This document shows positions 1 through 5,611 of a DNA stretch of 7,748 bases, in pieces (position 1 is the first letter of the stretch; every line of letters starts with the position of its first letter). This stretch comes from an uncultured Lachnospiraceae bacterium (GTDB lineage: Bacteria; Bacillota; Clostridia; Lachnospirales; Lachnospiraceae), in contig CAPNGW010000103.1 in assembly GCA_948665105.1 (NCBI GenBank), forward strand, positions 1 to 7,748. The letters run 5' to 3'. The translations under genes were made by a program, and so were the position numbers. The notes below the pieces were generated by a model. That model was not told where the DNA came from, did no database searches, and worked only from the letters and a program-made list of their open reading frames with translations.

Positions 1-461
1 AGACCGCAGGAAAAGCAGGCTGCCACAGGAAGCAAGGTGAGCAGCTTCCTTTTGTCAAAGGCCACTCCGGCGCCCAGCCACAGCCCCAGCAGGAGCAGCG
101 CAAAAAATAAAAGGAAACGGCTGTCCCCGCCGGATATTTTTTCATAGGCATAGTTGGTCCGATAATAGCTGTTAATTATGGGAATCACATGGTGGTAAAT
201 TCTTATCCCCTCCCGGTAAACCTGCTCCCAGGCAAGAAACAGAATTCCCGTTTCGATTGCACATCCCACAAGGATTCCCACCGTCATGGTCCAGCGGTTA
301 TAATATGTGACGGTACAAGCCACCGCCACCGGGAGTATGAGAAGCAAAAGGTCCTTAAAACTCCACCAGTCCATACACATGCCGTCCTTAAGAGCCAAAG
401 AACAGGCCAAAAGCAACAATCCCAAGCTTAAAAATCTCGGAATCAGATTCCGTATCTTCAT
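1..461 (-). CDS. Multi-pass membrane protein, N-terminal part (probable transglutaminase-like partner of MoxR/DUF58)
   Basis: An open frame from the ATG at 461 to the left edge gives 153 residues with no stop. The ATG overlaps the DUF58 stop by four bases, so it is the third gene of a coupled cluster. The visible part is strongly hydrophobic: MKIRNLIPRFLSLGLLLLAC, then membrane segments at roughly 37-52, 57-75, 112-130 and 138-153, with a loop of about 35 residues (YREGIRIYHHVIPIINSYY and on) between the second and third of these. No catalytic domain is in view. In many Bacillota the gene after moxR and the DUF58 gene encodes a large membrane protein with several N-terminal helices and an extracellular transglutaminase-like Cys-His-Asp domain; that identity is inferred from position and topology only. 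Membrane coding is well supported; the family name is not. Confidence 0.75.
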   Translation of the reverse strand, partial: MKIRNLIPRFLSLGLLLLACSLALKDGMCMDWWSFKDLLLLILPVAVACTVTYYNRWTMTVGILVGCAIETGILFLAWEQVYREGIRIYHHVIPIINSYYRTNYAYEKISGGDSRFLLFFALLLLGLWLGAGVAFDKRKLLTLLPVAACFSCG

Positions 462-1504
462 AGTATCAGCTCCATGTCAGTCAGTACTTCTTCAGGGGTC
501 TTTTCAGAAAAATCAGCTGCCAGGCGGCCATCCAGCTTCAATATCGGGCCCTCCTCCAGCCATAGCTGCCGGGCCGGCTGTGCCGGTCTCTCCCCGCTGT
601 CCCATTCCATCACTCTCTGACGCATCAGAGACTCCATTCCCAGATATACATCCTCTTCCTGTAACATCATCATCTGAAGATGCTCCCCCTTGGCTCCCTT
701 CCACACCAGCAGCACATTGCAGGAAATCTGCAAAAACCCCCACAGCAGGCTGTAGACGATTTCCAGTATTTCCTCCGTAAGTCGGGGACAGGAAAGCCCC
801 AAAAGCATGCCGCAGCCCAGAGGAAGTCCATACTCCTTCACCAGAAGCTCCTCCTTCTTGGCCGAAAGCTTCCAGTGGATGTTTCTCAGGCTGTCTCCGG
901 GCCGATACTCCCGGATTTCCCTGGTATAGGAGCTGTCGGAGCCGCTTTTATGGGGATGGTACTCCTCACTCTCGAAGGTAATCTCCGACTCAGAGATTCC
1001 ACCCAGAATACGCGTTTCATACAGCACAGGAAGCAGGACAAAATCCAGGCTCCCCGCTTTTTTCCCTGGAAGTGACCAAAACCTCCACAAGTCGTAAACC
1101 CGGACTTTTTTTAAGTTAAGCTGCCAGAAGCCGCTTCCAAAGCCCCACTCCGGCAGAAAAATCCGATTCACTCCCGGCTCCAGGGCCTGCTTGAGCCACT
1201 TCCTTTGCTTCTCCCCGGTTGTCCGGTTGTGACAGGTGAATTTTATGGCCAGACGGCGTACCGGGAACATACAGCGGTTGTTGGCTGTGACGGCCAGCTC
1301 TCTTGCTTCTCCCCGGGCGAAAAAGAGCGTGGCTGCCGGGACACTTATCTCAAGCCTCAGAGTCTGTATCAAAAGAATCACAAACAGAAACAGGAGCAGA
1401 AAAAATTCTGCCCCTGCAAGTAACATCAGAGCGGCGCTGTTGTAGATAATGGCAGTGTAAACCGTAAGGCATACGAGAATGACAAAGGCAACCAGTTTTC
1501 TCAT
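458..1504 (-). CDS. DUF58 domain membrane protein
   Basis: 348 residues. Two adjoining hydrophobic segments at about 4-20 and 24-47 anchor it in the membrane; the rest should be cytoplasmic or form a beta-rich domain. The diagnostic DUF58 motif is at 198-225: REYRPGDSLRNIHWKLSAKK followed by EELLVKEY. DUF58 proteins are almost always found next to a MoxR ATPase, as here, and are thought to be its partner; the biochemical role is unknown. Both ends are joined to neighbours by ATGA overlaps: the start with the MoxR stop, and the stop (TGA at 460-458) with the ATG of the next gene at 461. The length is within the usual range for the family, and no residues look damaged. Confidence 0.93.
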   Translation of the reverse strand: MRKLVAFVILVCLTVYTAIIYNSAALMLLAGAEFFLLLFLFVILLIQTLRLEISVPAATLFFARGEARELAVTANNRCMFPVRRLAIKFTCHNRTTGEKQRKWLKQALEPGVNRIFLPEWGFGSGFWQLNLKKVRVYDLWRFWSLPGKKAGSLDFVLLPVLYETRILGGISESEITFESEEYHPHKSGSDSSYTREIREYRPGDSLRNIHWKLSAKKEELLVKEYGLPLGCGMLLGLSCPRLTEEILEIVYSLLWGFLQISCNVLLVWKGAKGEHLQMMMLQEEDVYLGMESLMRQRVMEWDSGERPAQPARQLWLEEGPILKLDGRLAADFSEKTPEEVLTDMELIL

Positions 1505-2442
1505 GCATCATTCCCCCTTAAGGAAGGGCGCTTTTCCTTTGCAACAATTTCCTCTGTCAGACTCTCCGGAGTAATCCGGTTGATGCGCGCCTTGTTGCTT
1601 AGCTGGATGCGGTGGCTCATCACTGGAACCGCCATATCAATCACATCCTCAGGCACCACAAATGCCCGCTGTCTTAAAAATGCCAGCGCCTTGGCCATCT
1701 TAAGAAGACAGATGGTTCCCCGTGGGCTTACTCCCAACTCGATATATGGATGGCTGCGGGTCCGCTCCACCAGCCGCCCCACGTAGGCGTACAGGTCCTC
1801 ATGAACAAAAATCTGCTCCACCTGCTTTTGCAGCTGTAAAAGCTCCTGGGCATTCACAACTGCCTCCACTTCCTGTTGCTTGTGCCCGCCTTTGAGAATG
1901 GCAAGCTCATCCTCCATATTCGGATATCCCAGACTCATACTGATCATAAAGCGGTCCAGCTGGGATTCCGGCAGCATCTGGGTACCTGCACTGCCGAAAG
2001 GATTCTGGGTGGCGATAACCACAAAGGGCTGAGGCATAGGGCGGGTAACCCCCTCCACCGTAATCTGCCTCTCCTCCATCACCTCCAGAAGAGCCGACTG
2101 GGTCTTGGGAGAGGTGCGGTTAATCTCATCCGCCAGAAACAGGTTGCATACAAGGCTTCCCGGCTGGTATTCAAAAGCGCCGGTCTCCTTTCGGTATATG
2201 GAAAATCCCAGAAGATCCGAGGGCAGGACATCCGGGGTAAACTGCACCCGGCTGCTGGTTAAGGACATGGCTTTTGCCAGAGCCACTGCCAGAGTGGTCT
2301 TGCCAACACCGGGGATATCTGTTAAAAGGATATGCCCTCCGGCCAGAATCGCGGCCACACTTTTGGCAATGCATTCATCCTTGCCGAGAATGGCTTTTTT
2401 TACTTCTGTTATTATCTTCAGGGCTTTCTCGTAATCAGTCAT
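1501..2442 (-). CDS. MoxR-type AAA+ ATPase
   Basis: 313 residues, standard for the MoxR family of AAA+ ATPases, which act as chaperone-like remodelling factors and are usually encoded beside DUF58 and von Willebrand or transglutaminase-type membrane proteins. Motifs: Walker A DIPGVGKTT (42-50, K48), Walker B LFLADEINR (101-109, D105/E106), sensor 1 VIATQNP (142-148, N147), the arginine in SQLDRF (160-165, R164), and sensor 2 GVSPRG (237-242, R241), then the lid helices. The start has an AAAGGAAAAGG purine-rich site close upstream. It lies 70 bases after subunit D with a hairpin in between, and its TGA overlaps the start of the DUF58 gene by four bases (ATGA), indicating translational coupling. 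The exact substrate is not known for this branch; a cell-envelope role is an inference from the neighbours. Confidence 0.95.
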   Translation of the reverse strand: MTDYEKALKIITEVKKAILGKDECIAKSVAAILAGGHILLTDIPGVGKTTLAVALAKAMSLTSSRVQFTPDVLPSDLLGFSIYRKETGAFEYQPGSLVCNLFLADEINRTSPKTQSALLEVMEERQITVEGVTRPMPQPFVVIATQNPFGSAGTQMLPESQLDRFMISMSLGYPNMEDELAILKGGHKQQEVEAVVNAQELLQLQKQVEQIFVHEDLYAYVGRLVERTRSHPYIELGVSPRGTICLLKMAKALAFLRQRAFVVPEDVIDMAVPVMSHRIQLSNKARINRITPESLTEEIVAKEKRPSLRGNDA

Positions 2443-2475
2443 TGGTAGTCCTTTTCCTTTCTTACATCTGGCCTG

Positions 2476-2514
2476 AGAGCTTCCTCCTGGGCATAAATGC
2501 GAAGCTCTGTTTTT
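2476..2514 (+). terminator. Hairpin with T-run, reads as an intrinsic terminator only on the plus strand
   Basis: Between subunit D and moxR. The arms AGAGCTTC (2476-2483) and GAAGCTCT (2501-2508) pair perfectly over 8 bp; a further 4-bp inner stem GCAT-AA-ATGC (2491-2500) stacks on it, leaving a 7-base bulge (2484-2490). On the plus strand the structure is followed by five T (2510-2514). On the minus strand, which carries the genes, it is followed by CAGGCCAG with no U-run, so it should not stop the operon. On that strand the bulge exposes an AGGAG sequence. No plus-strand gene is visible, so a terminator here would act on antisense RNA. It could also be an RNA processing or stability element. 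Confidence 0.45.
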
Positions 2515-3130
2515 ATCTCTGCTGTATACGCTTGATTACTTTCAGTCTGGTAAATTCCTCCCGCTCCTTTTCTTCCAGGGCATTTTGAATCTCTCTGGTA
2601 AGGCCCTCGAACCGGGGAATTGTGATATTGGCCAGAGCGTTGGCGCGCTTCTGGGTCTTCTTAATATTGTGGGCCAGACGATAGGCGGAATTCTCAATCT
2701 GAGCCAGACGGATGGTCAGCTCCTTCACCCGGTCAAACTGAGCTTTGGCCTCATCCAGGGATAGTTTCGTGCCATAGAATTCATAGGGAGGCTTGGCGGC
2801 GCCCTTTTCGTACTCCACACGGGGAATTTCCGTGCCCATGACGCTGCGGCGCTTAATCTGGATGGACTCCTCCACCGGAATGGTCTCACTGATGGCCTCC
2901 ACCTCATGGATTCCCATCTGGATATTGGCCTTCTGAAGGGAGCGATAGGCGCCGGTAAAGGTTTTGTCAATTTCCGCCTGAATATCCGTGGCCTGGTCGA
3001 TTAAATCCATAAGCTCACGAATCAGGATGTTGCGCTTCTTGTCCATAAGGTCGTAGCCCTGGCGGGACAGCGTGAGGGAATTTTTTGCAAGTATGAGATT
3101 TCCCTTGGTGGGAAATGTATTTGGGTCCAT
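2513..3130 (-). CDS. ntpD: V-type ATP synthase subunit D
   Basis: Central-stalk subunit that rotates inside the A3B3 head, the counterpart of F-type gamma. 205 residues, normal length. It opens with FPTKGNLILAKNSLTLSRQG (6-25), followed by a long N-terminal helix with YDLMDKKRNILIREL (26-40). The middle has RRSVMGTEIPRVEYE (94-108). The C-terminal helix (about 125-205) carries the family motif IKKTQKRANALANI (156-169). Both ends form the antiparallel coiled coil of the shaft. The start has AAGGAG eight bases upstream. It is cut off from subunit B by the four-enzyme block, so its expression depends either on long read-through or on the promoter inside that block. I found no convincing promoter in the 80 bases directly in front of it. 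Confidence 0.97.
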   Translation of the reverse strand: MDPNTFPTKGNLILAKNSLTLSRQGYDLMDKKRNILIRELMDLIDQATDIQAEIDKTFTGAYRSLQKANIQMGIHEVEAISETIPVEESIQIKRRSVMGTEIPRVEYEKGAAKPPYEFYGTKLSLDEAKAQFDRVKELTIRLAQIENSAYRLAHNIKKTQKRANALANITIPRFEGLTREIQNALEEKEREEFTRLKVIKRIQQR

Positions 3131-3210
3131 ATTGAGAGCTCCTTTTTCGAATTCACTGTCACTGTAACATATTCTGGTATGAATTTCCTTCTTTTTCTGT
3201 TAAAGTTTTC

Positions 3211-3711
3211 TCAAGGAAAGGCCGTTACCCCATAGGAATATAAATCCACCAGCGTTCCTGAATTGTCTTTTACAGATTTTCGCAAAATGCCTTCCGGCTT
3301 CATCCCCAGCTTTTCCATTAATTTCACAGATTTTTCCGGGTCGATGGTTTCTGAACAAACCTTCTGCGCTTTTTTCTCTGCAAACGCATAATTTATCATA
3401 GCCTTACAGGCTTCATATGCGTATCCCTGACGCCAGTATTTTTTATTGAAAAACCAGCCCAATTCATAGGTTCCCTCTTCAATCTGCACAAAAAGAATGT
3501 ATCCAATAACTTTCCCGGTGTCTTTTATCGCTGCGGCTGCCGCACCCTTTAGGTCAATACAGAACTCTTTTAAAAATTTTCTCGTCTGCTCCATAGTGTA
3601 AGCCGGTTCGCTGTACCGCATGGTCTCCTCATCGCCCAGAATTTCGTACAAATCATTAACATCATTAATTGTAAAATCCCGAATTTTCATGCGCTCTGTT
3701 TCCGGTAGCAT
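3211..3711 (-). CDS. GNAT N-acetyltransferase, RimJ/RimL type (third of three)
   Basis: 166 residues from the ATG at 3711. Another in-frame ATG two codons upstream (3717) is only two bases from the AGGAG site, while the chosen one is eight bases away, so it is the better start. The GNAT fold is seen as MKIRDFTINDVNDLYEIL (8-25), TYELGWFFNKKYWRQGYAYE (81-100) with the W-R-Q-G-Y-A-Y-E-A acetyl-CoA loop, and EKSVKLMEKLGMKPEGILRK (126-145). It belongs to the same broad branch as the first GNAT of the block but is clearly diverged from it. The substrate cannot be inferred. It is the last gene of the inserted block; 80 bases separate its stop from subunit D, without an intrinsic terminator, so transcription could continue into the V-ATPase gene. 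Sampled base composition in this part is low for the window (23 G+C of 60 at 3541-3600). Confidence 0.92.
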   Translation of the reverse strand: MLPETERMKIRDFTINDVNDLYEILGDEETMRYSEPAYTMEQTRKFLKEFCIDLKGAAAAAIKDTGKVIGYILFVQIEEGTYELGWFFNKKYWRQGYAYEACKAMINYAFAEKKAQKVCSETIDPEKSVKLMEKLGMKPEGILRKSVKDNSGTLVDLYSYGVTAFP

Positions 3712-3745
3712 CTGCATTTCTCCTAAAATACTTTTTATGGGAATC

Positions 3746-4108
3746 TTACATAGGTGTGCCCACTTCTATCAGATTTCCGTCGGGGTCATAAAAGCGGACC
3801 ACCTTCTGGCCCCAGGAATGCTCCATGAGGCGGTTGACATACTGTATTGGCTCACGATAATTTTCTAATTTCTCCACAAAGCCCTGGATATCGGCTTCCT
3901 CAAAGTACAGCTCGGCAGCATGATTCCTGGAAATAATGTCTTTTTCAATAAGCTTCTTCCATATGGAGGCATCCTGGAGCACAAGGCCTTCTGTGAGAAT
4001 TACATTCCCGTCATTATCAAGAATCACATTAAGGCCAAATAAGTCTTTGTAGAAGGCTTTGGATTTTTCCATATCATTTACCACAATCAATACATTTTTT
4101 AATTTCAT
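3746..4108 (-). CDS. VOC-fold (glyoxalase/bleomycin-resistance-like) protein
   Basis: 120 residues from the chosen ATG at 4108, the usual length of a single-chain VOC protein built of two beta-alpha-beta-beta-beta modules. Module one has VLIVVNDMEKSKAFYKDLFG (6-25), with the family's D-x-x-x-S-x-x-FY pattern. Module two ends VVRFYDPDGNLIEVGTPM, with the classic F-x-DPDGNxIE. The final Glu is a standard metal ligand; the position where many members have the first His holds a hydrophobic residue here, so metal binding and enzyme type are uncertain. Members include glyoxalases, thiol transferases for fosfomycin, bleomycin-binding proteins and dioxygenases; no specific role is claimed. An in-frame TTG nine codons upstream (4135) would lengthen it, but the ATG at 4108 has AGGGGA eight to nine bases before it and gives a first strand that begins as in the family. 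It lies 37 bases after the second GNAT gene. Confidence 0.88.
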   Translation of the reverse strand: MKLKNVLIVVNDMEKSKAFYKDLFGLNVILDNDGNVILTEGLVLQDASIWKKLIEKDIISRNHAAELYFEEADIQGFVEKLENYREPIQYVNRLMEHSWGQKVVRFYDPDGNLIEVGTPM

Positions 4109-4145
4109 ATCCACCACTTCCCCTGACTGTTCCAATAGAAGAAAT

Positions 4146-4691
4146 TTATAATCCTTTTACCATGCGAATATCATCTGCATATGTGCCATCGTCATATTTA
4201 TTGGCATTGGGAGTCCGTCCGCATTCCACAAATCCCAGTCTTTTGTACAGCTTCATGGCACGCTCATTTCCGTCCACAACCGTCAACTCGGCCTGCTCAT
4301 AGCCATATTCTTTGGCAGCCTTTAAAAGCCGTTTCAACAGGATGCCTCCCAGCCCCTGCCCGGTATATTTCTGATACAGGGCAATTCCGACTTCGACTCT
4401 ATGGGCCTCCCTTCTGCTGCCTTTCATGGAATTCATGGAACAGTTCCCGGCATATACCCCATCCACAAAGGCCAAAATCAGAAGATTGCTTTCAGAGCGG
4501 TTGTGTCGTTCTATAAAATCAATCTCCTGTTCCATGGTCAGATTAATCTCATCAGACTCCATAAACAGAAACCTTGTCTCTTTGCAGGCTGTCCGGATAA
4601 AGTCAAGCATCGTCTGCGCATCCTCAGGGACAGCATTGCGGAGAACAATTTCATGGCCCTTTAATTCTGTTCTTTCCTCTGTAATCAGCAT
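4146..4691 (-). CDS. GNAT N-acetyltransferase (second of three)
   Basis: 181 residues, single GNAT domain. Residues 14-30 (EIVLRNAVPEDAQTMLD) form strand 1 and helix 1. The central strands include VEVGIALYQKYTGQGLGGIL (99-118), with the pyrophosphate-binding loop T-G-Q-G-L-G at 110-115. The C-terminal part has ELTVVDGNERAMKLYKRLGF (135-154), the typical motif B with N142 and Y149, and then the ending KYDDGTYADDIRMVKGL. This type is closer to RimI-like or ribosomal/small-amine acetyltransferases than to the RimJ/RimL branch of its two GNAT neighbours, so the three do not look like recent tandem duplicates. The substrate is unknown. The start is well supported by AAGGAGG nine bases upstream. 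It sits in the inserted block between V-ATPase subunits B and D and is probably cotranscribed with its neighbours. Confidence 0.92.
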   Translation of the reverse strand: MLITEERTELKGHEIVLRNAVPEDAQTMLDFIRTACKETRFLFMESDEINLTMEQEIDFIERHNRSESNLLILAFVDGVYAGNCSMNSMKGSRREAHRVEVGIALYQKYTGQGLGGILLKRLLKAAKEYGYEQAELTVVDGNERAMKLYKRLGFVECGRTPNANKYDDGTYADDIRMVKGL

Positions 4692-4754
4692 AGCTATATT
4701 CCTCCTTAGAAGTTCTTCGTTGGACAGACCTCTCTGCCTGGAACAGAAACCGTC

Positions 4755-5312
4755 TTATTCCTTAAAATAGTCCGATGCAAGCATTCCGTACACACAGGCG
4801 TCCACAATCCCCCTGTTGCTCCAGTCGGCCTTCCTCAAGGTACCCTCATAAAGCAAGCCGCACTTTTCCATAACCTTGCCGGAATTGGGATTCTCCGGGT
4901 CGTGCTGGGATTCAATTCTTTTTGCCTCAACCTCACGAAAGAAGAAAGGAATAATCGCCGAAAGAGCCTCGCTTGTATAGCCAAGATGCCACCAGTTACT
5001 TCCAATGCAGTAACCAATATGAACCTTTTCTGTTCTCTCGTCCATACCTACCACTGAGATTGTGCCAATGGGTTCCTTTTGATTCTTAAGAACAATGGCC
5101 CACTGGTAAAAATCCGGCTTTTCATATTCTGTAATCCACTCACCCACCACTCGTTCTGTTACGCCGATATCTGTATGTGCAGGCCATCTTAAAAATTCTG
5201 TCACCTTTTCGTCACTGGTCCAGTTTCGGAAGGCAGCGGCCGTATCTTCTTCCACAAATTTTCTTAATATAAGCCGTTCTGTCTCTATGGTAACTGTCCC
5301 TTTGTGTTTCAT
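4755..5312 (-). CDS. GNAT N-acetyltransferase, RimJ/RimL type (first of three)
   Basis: 185 residues, normal length for a RimJ/RimL-like acetyltransferase that moves an acetyl group from acetyl-CoA to an amine. The N-terminus has the typical TERLILRKFVEEDTAAAF (about 11-28). The acetyl-CoA-binding motif A is IGSNWWHLGYTSEALSAI (103-120), with the W-x-x-G-Y-x-S-E-A pattern of this branch. The end of the fold is ENPNSGKVMEKCGLLYEGTLR (140-160), in which N141, S144 and the GLxxEGTLR motif are usual. The substrate cannot be told from sequence: protein N-terminus, antibiotic or small metabolite are all possible. The start codon overlaps the stop of the upstream antitoxin-like ORF by four bases, with AAGGGAG about 11 bases before it. 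The next gene follows after 63 bases with no terminator. Confidence 0.92.
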   Translation of the reverse strand: MKHKGTVTIETERLILRKFVEEDTAAAFRNWTSDEKVTEFLRWPAHTDIGVTERVVGEWITEYEKPDFYQWAIVLKNQKEPIGTISVVGMDERTEKVHIGYCIGSNWWHLGYTSEALSAIIPFFFREVEAKRIESQHDPENPNSGKVMEKCGLLYEGTLRKADWSNRGIVDACVYGMLASDYFKE

Positions 5313-5482
5313 AAGGCCTGGCTCCCTTCAGTCATATTCAAAGGTTCCCTAATTTCCTTCCCCGCAGTCTCTCCCCAATCGAACCCGCATACAGATATTT
5401 CTCCATTGTATTCTGCAACCCGTTCTTCAAAACTTTTGTGCTTAAACGCCTTTCCCCAAGGTTTTACTGCAACCTGTTCCAT
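5309..5482 (-). CDS. Small MazE/AbrB-antitoxin-like protein, possibly internally shortened
   Basis: A 57-codon ORF. It starts at an ATG preceded five bases upstream by GGAGGTG, a strong ribosome binding site, and an in-frame stop lies upstream of that site. Its TGA overlaps the ATG of the next gene by four bases (ATGA), which argues that it is translated and coupled to the acetyltransferase. The N-terminus VAVKPWGKAF resembles the first strand of MazE-type AbrB-fold antitoxins (VxVKKWGNS). The segment from residue 15 (HKSFEERVAEYNGE, then FDWGETAGKEI at about 34-44) resembles the C-terminal toxin-binding tail of such antitoxins (HKTLEERxAEYxG ... WGEPVGxEV). The roughly 40 residues of the DNA-binding core that should lie between are absent, and no MazF-like toxin follows. 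It may be a deletion remnant, or a stand-alone tail acting as an orphan toxin inhibitor. The family resemblance is recalled from memory and not tested by a search. Confidence 0.6.
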   Translation of the reverse strand: MEQVAVKPWGKAFKHKSFEERVAEYNGEISVCGFDWGETAGKEIREPLNMTEGSQAL

Positions 5483-5528
5483 TCCTGCACCTCCATGGAA
5501 AATTTCAATGTGTTAACTGTATATACAA

Positions 5529-5557
5529 ATTATACATCTTTATATCCGATAACACAA
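5529..5557 (-). promoter_or_regulatory. Putative sigma-A promoter of the inserted gene block
   Basis: On the minus strand, TTGTGT (5557-5552) and a perfect TATAAT (5534-5529) are separated by exactly 17 bases in an AT-rich stretch. The -35 matches the consensus TTGACA only in TTG; the -10 and the spacer are ideal. It lies about 50 bases upstream of the small antitoxin-like ORF and just after the end of subunit B, so it could drive the acetyltransferase block independently of the V-ATPase promoter. The -10 area (around 5519-5535) also has an imperfect GTATA/TATAC inverted symmetry that might be an operator; this is weak. Confidence 0.55.
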
Positions 5558-5611
5558 TCCGCAAAATTCTCACTCCACAAACGAATGGTTCATATTATTC
5601 TTCATCCCAAA

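Noticed and set aside
307..780. Plus-strand open frames opposite the DUF58 gene and its downstream neighbour, and similar ones opposite moxR and ntpB
   Set aside because: They are mirror frames of well-supported minus-strand genes, lack ribosome binding sites and show no recognisable domains; their Pro/Ser/Arg-rich composition is typical of shadow frames.
2462..2494. Ten-codon minus-strand ORF in the gap between subunit D and moxR, with AGGAGG inside it
   Set aside because: It has no ribosome binding site in front of its ATG, which lies in the hairpin stem. The AGGAGG inside points only to an ATG-TAA pair, so it is probably chance.
3135..3210. Possible promoter or terminator in front of subunit D
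   Set aside because: There is a tandem ACAGTG pair and AT-rich sequence, but no -35/-10 pair with proper spacing and no hairpin followed by a U-run.
4109..4135. Upstream TTG start for the VOC gene adding nine residues
   Set aside because: The extra residues do not fit the family start, and the ATG at 4108 has the better placed AGGGGA site.
3131..5611. Transposon or integron ends at the borders of the inserted block
   Set aside because: I saw no transposase, integrase, terminal inverted repeats, target-site duplication or attC-like hairpins between the genes, so no mobile element is annotated.
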